Shown here one piece after another: positions 52,374-61,732 of a stretch of DNA of 64,000 nucleotides (within the stretch, counting starts at the first letter, position 1; the number at the start of each line of letters is the position of its first letter). The notes under the pieces are model-generated. The model was not told where the DNA came from. It searched no databases and saw nothing but the letters and a program-made list of their open reading frames with translations. Made by a program: the position numbers and the translations under genes. The stretch lies in assembly GCF_047795645.1 (NCBI RefSeq), contig NZ_CP181045.1, forward strand, positions 2,418,001 through 2,482,000, read 5' to 3'. The stretch is from Salipaludibacillus sp047795645. GTDB taxonomy: Bacteria > Bacillota > Bacilli > Bacillales > Salisediminibacteriaceae.

Positions 52374-52931
52374 CTATAATTCATAAACCCTTTCCAATTC
52401 ACCTGACTCTACATAAAACAAACATCCAAATACATCGACATTCTTCCCGAACTCTTTATAAACAGGATGGTATTGTAAATGCTCCACTTGTTTCAATACA
52501 TTGATTCTCGCTAAATCATCCATAGAGACGTCTTCTATATTGCTTCTATCTGGCAAATTTTTGCGAATTTTCGCTAACCATCCCTTTAACTCTTCTTCGT
52601 CATTATCTGACCATGCAGCTTTAATTCCTCCACAATCTGTCTGCCCTTTAATGACAATCGTTTTTACCTTTAAATGTTTTAATGCGTAGTAAAGGCTAGC
52701 AGAAAAACTTTCATCCTCCGTAGTAACTTGGTTCGCGATATTTCGGTGAACAAACATTCTCCCTAATGGCATTTGTGTAATCACAGAAGGACTAACACGA
52801 GAGTCGCTACAAGATAAAACGAAAAATTCTGGTGATTGGCCTTTTTTTAACTCATTGAAAAAGGATGGATCTTCCTCTTCCATTTTCCAAATAAACTCTT
52901 CATTCTTTTTTCTTAATTCTGACTCTTGCAT
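52374..52931 (-). CDS. Beta-carbonic-anhydrase-like protein with an altered zinc site
   Basis: This 185-residue protein has the beta-carbonic anhydrase pattern: FFVLSCSDSRVSP (Cys41, Asp43, Arg45), MFVHRNIANQV and IVIKGQTDCGG. The usual zinc-binding His (GHxxCGG) is Gln97, while Cys100 remains. With one ligand replaced the metal site may be altered or lost, so it may not hydrate carbon dioxide in the normal way. It is 15 bp downstream of the SulP gene, forming a carbonic-anhydrase/SulP pair. Carbonyl sulfide or carbon disulfide hydrolases share this fold, but they keep the His. Confidence 0.8.
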   Translation of the reverse strand: MQESELRKKNEEFIWKMEEEDPSFFNELKKGQSPEFFVLSCSDSRVSPSVITQMPLGRMFVHRNIANQVTTEDESFSASLYYALKHLKVKTIVIKGQTDCGGIKAAWSDNDEEELKGWLAKIRKNLPDRSNIEDVSMDDLARINVLKQVEHLQYHPVYKEFGKNVDVFGCLFYVESGELERVYEL

Positions 52932-52946
52932 GAGATCACCCTCCGC

Positions 52947-54635
52947 TCATTTTCCAATACTTCTAAGCGCTTGATCGATTGATAAATGATCCAATTTGTC
53001 ACTATATTTTGTATTCCAGTCAGCTTTCTTTAATAAATCTCTAACTGGACCTTTAATGCTAGCTAACAAGAACTCTATGTCACTATTTTTAAATGCATCC
53101 ATCAACTCTTCTAACGAATGAATCGCAACCGCATCAATCGAATTCACACCTGAGAAATCTAATATGATCCAGTTTGTTTGAGGTTTCTCTGTTATACGTT
53201 CAGAAATTTTATCTTCTAAGAATGTCATATTTGCAAAATAGAGAGACTCATCAACACGAAATATCATCACTTCCGAATCTACCTGTGCCTCTGGATAACG
53301 TTTAATATTACGGTAGACACCCTCACTTTGTAAATACCCTAATTCTGCCATATGTGGATACGCACTTCTCCAAATAAACACTAAGATCGAAAAGCCAACC
53401 CCAATCAAAATACCTTGTTCGATTCCTATCAGAAGAGTTGCTACAAAGGTAATCACCCACGTCCAACCATCTATTTTTTTAACTTTAAATAAATATTTGG
53501 CTTCCTTCACATCAATTAAGCTGAATACAGCAACCATAATAATCGCTGCGAGGACAGCATTAGGTAAGTAATAGAAGAGTCCTGTAAAAAACAATAAGGT
53601 TAATAAGATTAGGACCGCAGTGATAATAGTAGCCAGTGGTGTTCTCGCACCAGATTGATAATTTACAGCAGATCTAGAAAATCCACCAGTAACCGGATAC
53701 CCCGCAAAAAACGATCCCCCTATATTAGCCAGTCCTAAACCTATTAATTCTTTATTCGGAACTACTTTATATTTTTCCTTAGCTGCAATTGCCTTCGCCA
53801 TCGCAATAGATTCCATAAATCCAATAAGGGAAATGGTTATTGCAATAGGTAACAATGCAACAATTGCTTCCATACTAAACGCTGGTAGATAAATTGGTGG
53901 AAGCCCACCTGGAACTTCTCCTACAATTTTCACACCTACCTTATGCAGTTGTAAATGATAAATCGATAAAATACTTAGTATGACAACGACAAGAGGACCA
54001 GGAATTTTCTTCACAAACTTTTTAAATACAATTAACAAGACAATACTTGTCAACCCTATCCCAAAGGTCACTGGATTGATCTCTGATACTCTGCTAATTG
54101 CTTCAAGTAGAATCATAAGAACATCTTTATCAGCTTCCAAGCTTACACCAATTAAGTGCTTAAGCTGGCTCAATCCAATAATAATCGCAGCCGCTGACGT
54201 AAAAGCACTAATGACGGCATGAGATAAAAAGTTCACAACAAAACCAAGTCGAAATATCCCCATCAAAAACTGAATCAGTCCTACCATTAACATAAGGAGC
54301 AAGACCAATGATATATATTCGTCTGTTCCCGGCACAGCAATTGTTGATACCCCAGCTAGTACTAACAAAGAAACCATAGCAACAGGTCCAACCGCCAATT
54401 GTCGGGACGTTCCAAACAGTGCATAAATCAATAAAGGAACTGTGGAGGCGTATAACCCAATGACTGGAGGAAGTCCCGCCAACATCGCATAGGCCATCCC
54501 TTGTGGAATAAGCATAATTGCGACAATGAGACCAGCTGACATATCCCCACTTAAATCAGATCTTTTATATTTCGGAATCCATTCTAATGCTGGAATTATT
54601 TTTTTGAACACTTTTTCCACTTCCTCTTTGAACAT
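52947..54635 (-). CDS. SulP/SLC26-family anion transporter with STAS domain
   Basis: From the ATG at 54635 the protein has about 562 residues: ten or more membrane helices with the SulP signatures (DLSGDMSAGLIVAIMLIPQG; GLYASTVPLLIYALFGTSR; NIGGSFFAGYPVTGGFSRSAVN) and a C-terminal STAS domain (about 440-555). SulP carriers bring in sulfate or bicarbonate. The partner carbonic-anhydrase-like gene favours a bicarbonate role, whereas the sulfur operon favours sulfate; neither can be decided. A GTG at about 54611 is another possible start. The upstream long frame to 54731 lies beside a terminator and is unlikely. Confidence 0.88.
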   Translation of the reverse strand: MFKEEVEKVFKKIIPALEWIPKYKRSDLSGDMSAGLIVAIMLIPQGMAYAMLAGLPPVIGLYASTVPLLIYALFGTSRQLAVGPVAMVSLLVLAGVSTIAVPGTDEYISLVLLLMLMVGLIQFLMGIFRLGFVVNFLSHAVISAFTSAAAIIIGLSQLKHLIGVSLEADKDVLMILLEAISRVSEINPVTFGIGLTSIVLLIVFKKFVKKIPGPLVVVILSILSIYHLQLHKVGVKIVGEVPGGLPPIYLPAFSMEAIVALLPIAITISLIGFMESIAMAKAIAAKEKYKVVPNKELIGLGLANIGGSFFAGYPVTGGFSRSAVNYQSGARTPLATIITAVLILLTLLFFTGLFYYLPNAVLAAIIMVAVFSLIDVKEAKYLFKVKKIDGWTWVITFVATLLIGIEQGILIGVGFSILVFIWRSAYPHMAELGYLQSEGVYRNIKRYPEAQVDSEVMIFRVDESLYFANMTFLEDKISERITEKPQTNWIILDFSGVNSIDAVAIHSLEELMDAFKNSDIEFLLASIKGPVRDLLKKADWNTKYSDKLDHLSIDQALRSIGK

Positions 54636-54737
54636 AAATACCAATACCCGCACCCCTATACTAACTCCTCTATGTAATATTGTCAATTCCTTCACTTTTC
54701 TATTAGAATGCCCAATAAACCAACACTTCACCTCAAA

Positions 54738-54783
54738 CGAAAAAAGCAGCTCCTCACTAATGCATTAGGAACTGCTTTTTTCG
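54738..54783. terminator. Bidirectional terminator between GH35 and SulP units
   Basis: A long stem (CGAAAAAAGCAG...CTGCTTTTTTCG with one C-A mismatch inside) and A6/T6 tracts on both sides mark a strong terminator for the GH35 operon on the minus strand. Confidence 0.85.
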
Positions 54784-54821
54784 TTATCTCCGTCGTAAAC
54801 TGTTCTCTTCACTCGTAAAAT

Positions 54822-57167
54822 TCAATCAAGTAGCATACTAATCTCTTTTATAGAAGTCACATAAATAGATTCTATCTTTGCCAATTGTTTCTTTACTACT
54901 TCGCTACGTGCTGCCATCGGTGAATCACTATTAATATAACTCTCTTGTTTTAGCGGAGATATATAAATATACATACCCTTCTCCACTAGCTTTTGTTGAT
55001 AATCTTTCAAACCAATTTGCCAAGTTTCGTTATTGCAAAAATTATCATGAATCAATTCACCGTCAATAAACGCGTAACCAATATCACCAACATAATCAAT
55101 ATTTAGTAGTAAGTCTTTACATTCATGAAACATTCCAGGTGGAAGATGAATTTCCGCTTTCTCATCTTTAATCATATTAACAACCATATCAGTATTTCTG
55201 AAGTTATCTACATTCAGCCTATATTCTTGAAAATGTTCTCTTTGAATAACATTTGATACCTCACAACCATCAAAAGTGGCTTTTTCCTCTATTTGAGGGA
55301 AGATTTTAACTTTTACTTCTGAGCAATCGATACTTTCGAGTCTTATTCGATTATCGTCCACAAGCAAAGTAGCATCCGATATTACCGCTCTGTCTTTTCC
55401 CTTTATTGATACCTTCCAGAAATTTAAAGACTCTTCATGGGAGATCGTGCAAATATGAACCCTTTTACCATTCGTAAGTTGGACATGAAACATATTTAAA
55501 TCATTTCCAGGTAAGGTAACAATGGAATAGTTATCTGAAGATACTATTTTGTCATCTTTCACATCTATCAATGATATCCCTTTCTCAGCGAAACAATATT
55601 CGGCATCCATTCCTTTTGGAGTGAAAAAGTAATAATACCATTCACCATCATGTTCTAGACGAGTGATAAATTGCGTCGTCGCATATGTTAATGTACAGTC
55701 AGCTAACTCTAGATTAAATGGTAAAATACAAGATTCGTTTTTCGCTAAAGAGATGCTTCCTGTTTTCGGGACTCGAATTTGCTCTTGTTCTAACTCAACA
55801 GTTATGGAAAAATCCTCTTGGTCTTTCATTTCAACATGGTCTTGATAATTATTAATAAAGATAAATCCAGCGTCTTCGTTTGACCTCACTGCGAAACGTA
55901 ACGTGTCTACATTATCTGGTTCGATGTCTCCTGCATTTTCTGGTAACACTGTCTTAGTTTTACTAAAAGTCTTTTCAACCTCTTTGTAAAAATAATGTTG
56001 CCGTTTCAAACGTTTATATGAATCTCTTATTTGTCCAAATTCACCTATTGGAGCTTGATAGTCATAAGATATTTTAGGTGTCGCCGTTTCGTTTAAGAAA
56101 GGCGTTTTTTTCCCTTTAGGATTTGAACCTCCATGAAACACATAATACCCAACAAAGTTACAACCACCTGCGACTTTCATACTTGCCATTGCATCCACAC
56201 TTTCAAAAGGAAGTGAAAACCGGTACTTATAAAATACCGTCATTCCTCCACCCATTTCACAACAAGCAAATGGTAAACTTTCCGCTTCATACTGAGGAGT
56301 AAAACCGTAATTTTTCTTTTTGTTATGATGAAAGTCCCTAAAAATATACTCAGGAGTTGCAGGGTGTTCTTTAGCATCTCCATAAAATATCCACGGCCAA
56401 AAAGCGTATCCCCCCCACAAAGGAAGAACTTCACTACTGGGAGCTGATGCTCCACCCCAGCCGGTAGAAGTATACAGGGGTGTTTTAATCCCAGCATCTT
56501 TTGCTATTTCTTTTAATTTAATAATATGATTATCGCCATCTCGACCTGCTGTAAGCCATTCATTCGTCGTGCCCGTCGTTAATTCCCAAGGTGCTCCGGC
56601 ATGCTCATACTCATTTTCTAACTGCGTTGCTATGATTGGACCATCGTCTTCAAACAACAATCCTTTTATTTGTTGACCGATTTCATCATACAACTTCTTT
56701 ACATACTTTAAATAAGCTTGATCATTTGATCGTAAATCAAACGGTCTTCCAAACAACCAATCAGGCATTCCACCATTTCTTGCCTCACCGTGAGCGAAAG
56801 GACCAATTCTAACAATCACATACATGTTATGCTTTTTACATAATTCAATAAACCGACGAAGATTCTTATTCCCAGACCAGTCAAATATTCCTTGTTCTTC
56901 TTCATGATGATTCCAGAAAATATACGTCGGAATGATATTAATTCCGGCCATTTTCATTTTTATAATCTCATCTTCCCAACGATGACAATGATACCGACTA
57001 AAATGAAATTCACCACTTATCGCAAAATACGGCTCACCATTCATTTCTAAATAATAATTTGTCAGTGTGATTTTATCTCCACTAGGACTTGTCTCATTAA
57101 TGCTCAATGATGCTGGATAAATATGCTTTTTTTCATTTTTCACTTGAATTGAATAATTACTCATCAT
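54822..57167 (-). CDS. GH35 beta-galactosidase-like glycosidase
   Basis: This 781-residue protein has a GH35 catalytic domain (about 25-370): GEFHFSRYHCHRWEDEIIKM, RIGPFAHGEARNGGMPDWL, acid/base Glu in IIATQLENEYEH and a nucleophile candidate in CCEMGGGMTVFYKY. Beta-rich accessory domains follow to the C-terminus. There is no signal peptide, so it acts on imported oligosaccharides. GH35 enzymes release galactose, here perhaps from galactan or RG-I side chains. The start ATG overlaps the stop of the DUF5107 protein gene (ATGA), implying one operon. Confidence 0.85.
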   Translation of the reverse strand: MMSNYSIQVKNEKKHIYPASLSINETSPSGDKITLTNYYLEMNGEPYFAISGEFHFSRYHCHRWEDEIIKMKMAGINIIPTYIFWNHHEEEQGIFDWSGNKNLRRFIELCKKHNMYVIVRIGPFAHGEARNGGMPDWLFGRPFDLRSNDQAYLKYVKKLYDEIGQQIKGLLFEDDGPIIATQLENEYEHAGAPWELTTGTTNEWLTAGRDGDNHIIKLKEIAKDAGIKTPLYTSTGWGGASAPSSEVLPLWGGYAFWPWIFYGDAKEHPATPEYIFRDFHHNKKKNYGFTPQYEAESLPFACCEMGGGMTVFYKYRFSLPFESVDAMASMKVAGGCNFVGYYVFHGGSNPKGKKTPFLNETATPKISYDYQAPIGEFGQIRDSYKRLKRQHYFYKEVEKTFSKTKTVLPENAGDIEPDNVDTLRFAVRSNEDAGFIFINNYQDHVEMKDQEDFSITVELEQEQIRVPKTGSISLAKNESCILPFNLELADCTLTYATTQFITRLEHDGEWYYYFFTPKGMDAEYCFAEKGISLIDVKDDKIVSSDNYSIVTLPGNDLNMFHVQLTNGKRVHICTISHEESLNFWKVSIKGKDRAVISDATLLVDDNRIRLESIDCSEVKVKIFPQIEEKATFDGCEVSNVIQREHFQEYRLNVDNFRNTDMVVNMIKDEKAEIHLPPGMFHECKDLLLNIDYVGDIGYAFIDGELIHDNFCNNETWQIGLKDYQQKLVEKGMYIYISPLKQESYINSDSPMAARSEVVKKQLAKIESIYVTSIKEISMLLD

Positions 57168-60100
57168 TTCCTCCCTAAATTATCACGACATAACTCTTTA
57201 TGAAGAATAATTCCTTGATGATTTGCATCGAGTTTTAAAGCTTTGTCGAAATCTACTAATGCTTTTTTCTCATCATTTAAGCCCATAAGACCAAGACCTC
57301 GCATGAAATGACAATGAATCGTGTTACGTTTGTTTAAGTCTTCATCAAATATTAAAAAATCAGGAAGAGATACAGCAAAAAAATCAATTTTTACATTATC
57401 AAAAATATGTCTGTCCGCATAGTCAATTAATTTATCAAATCGTCGTTTTGCTTCCTTCTCATTTCCAAGCTTTCTCCATGCTAAACCTTGATAAAAAATC
57501 ATTTCAGGTGGTTGGTCGTTATAATACATTGCACTAGCAGGTTCTTCTAAACCTTCTGATGCAATCTTAAAACACTTCTCCGCTTTTTCACCATGATTAA
57601 GACCTTCGTATGCGTAGCCAAGAAAATAATAAATATTGTTCTCTTGGGCTCCGTGTAATTTGCCTTCACCTAGATTAGAAGGGTAAGTTAATGCAGCTGT
57701 AAATTCATCCACTGCCCGCTGAAATTGATTTTCATTGATAAATCGTTTTCCAAGCTCGACATGTGCGATAACATATTGCCCTGTAACCTTCCCTTCTCCA
57801 CCTTCCCAAGGATGAAATTGTCGAGTAGTAAGCTTTTTAATCGCATACTCATAATCACCTAATGTAACTAGTAACGTTATATATTCTAGGTACAAATCAT
57901 CTCTGGTTTGAACTAAAGACAAATGTTCGTTAAGTACACTTAACCGTTTATCTGGTGACTCTCCTAGTTTCTTATACAATTGATCCAATTCATACAACAC
58001 ACGCGCATCCTTTTTATTACACTTAAATGCTTGTTCAAGTGATTGAACTGCCTCTTCACGTTTGTTAACTTTATTGAAATAACCTAAGGCAAGATTGCGA
58101 TGAACAGTAGCAAAATCAGGGTTTAATTGTTTAGAAGACTCCCAATGATTGATGGCATCACGATACCGTTTTTTATCATAAAGAAGATCTCCTAAATAAT
58201 AATGAGCTTTATCATCGTTTGGATTTTCTTCAAGCACTGTATCTAATACTATTAATTCAAAAAGCGTGTTAGGGAAACAATAATCAGTCGATGCTTCATA
58301 TCCAGACGTAATATACTGTTTTACTTCTTCTTTATTTTCAGCTTTATACAAGTAGGCCAATGTATAATGAACCATCGGATGATCATTCCTTGAGTCGCCT
58401 TCTACTCTTTTTAACACATCAATCGCTTCTGAATTTAAGCCACTTTCTGCATAGTCAGTTGCTAAGTGAAGATGACTGTAATCATCCGATCGCATCAAAG
58501 TAGTTAAGTCTGCTAGTACTTTACTAGCGTTGTCTTTCTCACCTAAGTCATTAAAAATATGATATTTTTCGTTATAAGCACCGAAATCGAGATAATCCAC
58601 CTTAATAGTTTCCTCACAATAGGAGAGTGCTTCTTTTAATCTCCCTAATTTTCGTAATAACGTTATTTTTAGATGACGAGCTTTCATATTGTTAATGTTT
58701 CTAGAAAGCGACTTTTCCACAAGTTCAAGTGCTTCGTTATAAGAATATTTCTCGGTAGCAATTTGAGCTAGAGAAAAATACCCACTATCTTGCCATTGAC
58801 CTGACCATACACACTTATAAAAAGCTGCAAAAGCTTCATCTAATTTTCCTTGAAGCTTTAAAGAAAGTCCCAATTGATAATAAGCTTCACTATCATATGG
58901 ATTAGAATTACGCCATGTCAAAGTTTTTACCGCACGCTTGAAGTACTTTTCACTTTCAGAAAATAACCCTCTACGAAGGATCAACAGACCGTACGCAATA
59001 TTTATGCGAATGTCGTCAGGATCGCGTTTCAAACCCTCTAAATAATAAGACTCCGGCTCAAAAGTTGCATGCCGATATTGCTCCAAATGAAGTCCAGCAA
59101 GGTATAATTGTTCATTTGTTTTCAACTCACTTGGCTCTTGTAATGGATCCGCCGGCTTTGGAATTTCCTCCTCGTTGGCTTCACTCGGTTGGTACGAAAC
59201 TAAAATCCGACCAGACGAATTTTTTACAACTAGCAAAATATCGTGTTCCTTTTCATCTTGTTCTAATTCTAAGAAATGATGATAGATATCATTAGGTGAT
59301 AATGTCGTTTCTGCCTGCAAATACACTTTTTTCTTTCCAGTTACTTCAATAATAGCGTTCTCAAATAATGAGGTGCTGTAAGCCATAATAGTTGCTTTAT
59401 TTCCATCGAATTTTAAATTAACTGCTGCGTCAATTGTAGCATTTTTTACAACGCCAATTTCTTTGTAAGGCATAAAATATTGACTGAAGGATTTTACTTC
59501 ATAAGGCTGTAGCCATGTAAAATCAGGCTGATTATCAGTATATACTCCTGTCATCAGCTCGATGTATGGGCCATCTTCGTCCGTTAAGTTACGATCCCAA
59601 GCTTGACCAAACTCCCCATTTCCCCATGTCCACTGTTTTTTCCCTGGTGAAATATGATGATTTGCGACATGTAGGAGTCCACCTTTGGCTTGATGGTCGT
59701 ACCCACCAACAAAGTTATAATCTGATTTGTAAGCCATGTAAGAAGTTGGTACAGGAATATTTTTATAGCGTGATATGTCAACTCCAGCTGAATAGTCCAT
59801 CTTATAATATGTTCCGGTTGCAATAGGAAACGTTGATACATCTCGCTTCCCATGATCAAGCACAGCATTCACATCAGGAGGAAAAACAGATTGCGTATGG
59901 TCATTTACAGCTACTGCTGGATTAGCCCACCAAAGAAATGTCTGTGGTGTCGACGTCCGATTATACAACTGCACATCAATTTTCAAATAAGCAGTATTTG
60001 GTTTTAAAGTAAATCCAGCCGTCATCTTAGTTCCATACATTCGATCAATTTCACTCAGCCATACAGTTGCACTGCCATCCTCATTTTCATTTAAACGATA

Positions 60101-60508
60101 ATCAACAGGACCGAATGTGTTTGGACGATGATGCTGGGGCCAGTTAAATTCGATTCCTCCAGATATCCATGGTCCAGCCAAACCTACCAGGGCAGGTTTG
60201 ATTACACGGTTATAATAAACAAAGTCATAATCATTTGTTTTATCTAATGCTCTGTAAACCCTGCCACCAATTTCAGGCATCATTTCGATCCGAATGTACT
60301 TATTTTCTAAAATGATAATCTGATAACTTTTCAATTTTTTTTCGTCTGCTATTTTATCAATAACAGGATGTGGATAAACCTTACCCGAACTTCCTTGATA
60401 AACACGTTTTTCTAAAAACATTGGGTTTTTTTCGGCTTCTCCAACTTCATATGTGGGTATTTCTTTTTTTTCTTCCCAAATGCGAACAATGTTTTCCTTT
60501 TCATTCAT
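57164..60508 (-). CDS. DUF5107 domain protein with TPR repeats
   Basis: From the ATG at 60508 (GGGAGTG upstream) the protein has about 1114 residues; the longer frame to 60571 lacks a ribosome site. Residues about 1-400 form a DUF5107 domain of supersandwich type related to aldose-1-epimerase-like folds (NKYIRIEMMPEIGGRVY; GLAGPWISGGIEFNWPQHHR; KQWTWGNGEFGQAWDRNLTD; YIELMTGVYTDNQPDFTW). Residues about 460-1114 hold many TPR-like repeats (for example AYYQLGLSLKLQGKLDEAF). DUF5107 proteins occur with glycosidases and their reaction is not established; several carbohydrate-active enzymes have this fold. It precedes GH35 in one operon. Confidence 0.8.
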   Translation of the reverse strand: MNEKENIVRIWEEKKEIPTYEVGEAEKNPMFLEKRVYQGSSGKVYPHPVIDKIADEKKLKSYQIIILENKYIRIEMMPEIGGRVYRALDKTNDYDFVYYNRVIKPALVGLAGPWISGGIEFNWPQHHRPNTFGPVDYRLNENEDGSATVWLSEIDRMYGTKMTAGFTLKPNTAYLKIDVQLYNRTSTPQTFLWWANPAVAVNDHTQSVFPPDVNAVLDHGKRDVSTFPIATGTYYKMDYSAGVDISRYKNIPVPTSYMAYKSDYNFVGGYDHQAKGGLLHVANHHISPGKKQWTWGNGEFGQAWDRNLTDEDGPYIELMTGVYTDNQPDFTWLQPYEVKSFSQYFMPYKEIGVVKNATIDAAVNLKFDGNKATIMAYSTSLFENAIIEVTGKKKVYLQAETTLSPNDIYHHFLELEQDEKEHDILLVVKNSSGRILVSYQPSEANEEEIPKPADPLQEPSELKTNEQLYLAGLHLEQYRHATFEPESYYLEGLKRDPDDIRINIAYGLLILRRGLFSESEKYFKRAVKTLTWRNSNPYDSEAYYQLGLSLKLQGKLDEAFAAFYKCVWSGQWQDSGYFSLAQIATEKYSYNEALELVEKSLSRNINNMKARHLKITLLRKLGRLKEALSYCEETIKVDYLDFGAYNEKYHIFNDLGEKDNASKVLADLTTLMRSDDYSHLHLATDYAESGLNSEAIDVLKRVEGDSRNDHPMVHYTLAYLYKAENKEEVKQYITSGYEASTDYCFPNTLFELIVLDTVLEENPNDDKAHYYLGDLLYDKKRYRDAINHWESSKQLNPDFATVHRNLALGYFNKVNKREEAVQSLEQAFKCNKKDARVLYELDQLYKKLGESPDKRLSVLNEHLSLVQTRDDLYLEYITLLVTLGDYEYAIKKLTTRQFHPWEGGEGKVTGQYVIAHVELGKRFINENQFQRAVDEFTAALTYPSNLGEGKLHGAQENNIYYFLGYAYEGLNHGEKAEKCFKIASEGLEEPASAMYYNDQPPEMIFYQGLAWRKLGNEKEAKRRFDKLIDYADRHIFDNVKIDFFAVSLPDFLIFDEDLNKRNTIHCHFMRGLGLMGLNDEKKALVDFDKALKLDANHQGIILHKELCRDNLGRK

Positions 60509-60698
60509 TCCGTTCACTCCCTTGATTTCATAATCTACTTTCAGATTACACTGAGTAACAGACAAGAACAATTCATGATAAACTGATATTAATGGAGGAT
60601 ATTCTGTTTTTATATTTATATGAAGTTTGATATAATCATACTTAATTTAACTAAATTAATTTTGTACGGATTTCGATAAGATTTAAAAGGAGGATGTA
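60509..60698. promoter_or_regulatory. Divergent control region with TATAAT and inverted repeat
   Basis: The region separates the divergent DUF5107 operon and AraC gene. A consensus TATAAT (60631-60636, plus strand) is present, although a fitting -35 box is weak. A perfect 8-bp inverted repeat TTAATTTA-ac-TAAATTAA (60642-60659) lies next to it and could bind a regulator. A strong GGAGGATG ribosome site precedes the AraC gene. Confidence 0.45.
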
Positions 60699-61580
60699 AT
60701 GAAAAAATCGAAAGGGTTTCAATCAGAAAAAATATATGTATTACCTGATTATCTTCAGGAAGAGTTAAACGAGCATCATATTCTAAACAGATCACATTTA
60801 ACTGATATTGGGTTTTTCCCAGAAGCTACCCATCATTTTCGAGAAAGAAAAACTGGTTGCGATTCGCATATTATGATATATTGTTCTTCCGGCGAAGGGC
60901 GGGTTGACCTATACAAAAACCAACTTATACATATTAAATCGCAAACCTTTTTTATTATACCTGCAAATACTCCTCATACTTATTTTGCAGATAGCAAAAA
61001 TCCTTGGAGCATTTATTGGTTCCATGTTAGAGGGACTGACGTTTTCGATTTAATTCATTCGTTTAATATAGCATTACATCCAATCCAAATGACATTTAAA
61101 GATACTTCTGTCCTTATTCAGTCGTTTAACCAATGTTATGATTTGATACAAGCCAAGTCCTATTCGATACCTCATCATTTATTTTTATCTCAAACGATTA
61201 AATATTTAGTTAGTTTGGTTGGTATTAGCGCACAGAAAAATGATGGAAAAGGAAAAAAGAATGCTTATATTGATGAGGCTATTCATTATATGGAAAACCA
61301 CATACACACGTCGATTTCACTTGAAGACCTGGCTAATAGCACACGTTTATCAAAACAACATTTAACACAACTTTTTAAAGAAGAGATCGGTTTTCCTCCC
61401 ATTGATTATTTTTTGAGACTAAAAATACAACGAGCGTGTCAATTGTTAGATTTAACAAATGATAGTATTAAAGAAATTGCTTTTATGGTTGGCTTTAACG
61501 ATCCTTATTATTTTTCACGCATGTTCAAAAAAATTATTAGTCATTCTCCTACCGAATATCGCAAGACACAAAAAGGCTAA
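60699..61580 (+). CDS. AraC family regulator with cupin sensor domain
   Basis: This 293-residue protein has an N-terminal AraC-type beta-barrel ligand domain (about 30-170; HIMIYCSSGEGRVDLYKNQ; TFFIIPANTPHTYFAD) and a C-terminal double helix-turn-helix (about 195-290; ISLEDLANSTRLSKQHLTQL; IKEIAFMVGFNDPYYFSRMF). It faces the DUF5107/GH35 operon and probably activates it in response to a galactoside or rhamnose-containing sugar. Target sites are not proven; the palindrome at 60642-60659 is a candidate. Confidence 0.88.
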   Translation: MKKSKGFQSEKIYVLPDYLQEELNEHHILNRSHLTDIGFFPEATHHFRERKTGCDSHIMIYCSSGEGRVDLYKNQLIHIKSQTFFIIPANTPHTYFADSKNPWSIYWFHVRGTDVFDLIHSFNIALHPIQMTFKDTSVLIQSFNQCYDLIQAKSYSIPHHLFLSQTIKYLVSLVGISAQKNDGKGKKNAYIDEAIHYMENHIHTSISLEDLANSTRLSKQHLTQLFKEEIGFPPIDYFLRLKIQRACQLLDLTNDSIKEIAFMVGFNDPYYFSRMFKKIISHSPTEYRKTQKG

Positions 61581-61614
61581 CTTTTTCTATTACTATAGAT
61601 AAAGTTAGCCTTTT
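61571..61614. terminator. Bidirectional terminator between AraC and GH2 genes
   Basis: A perfect 14-bp stem AAAAGGCTAACTTT (61571-61584) with its complement (61601-61614) encloses a 16-nt loop and overlaps the AraC stop codon. A/T tracts on both sides suit both convergent genes. Confidence 0.85.
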
Positions 61615-61732
61615 GATTTCCTATTGCTTCAGTAATCAAATTACCAAATGTAAAAAAAATAGTTGATGAGACAGGAGCAAGTTGCACTCCTAACGGATAA
61701 GAAAGTTGACGATTAATCACTTATGTGACGCT

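Noticed and set aside
54636..54731. Extended N-terminus of the SulP protein
   Set aside because: It would begin right behind the terminator at 54738-54783, has no good ribosome site, and family members begin near the PALEWIPKYKR segment.
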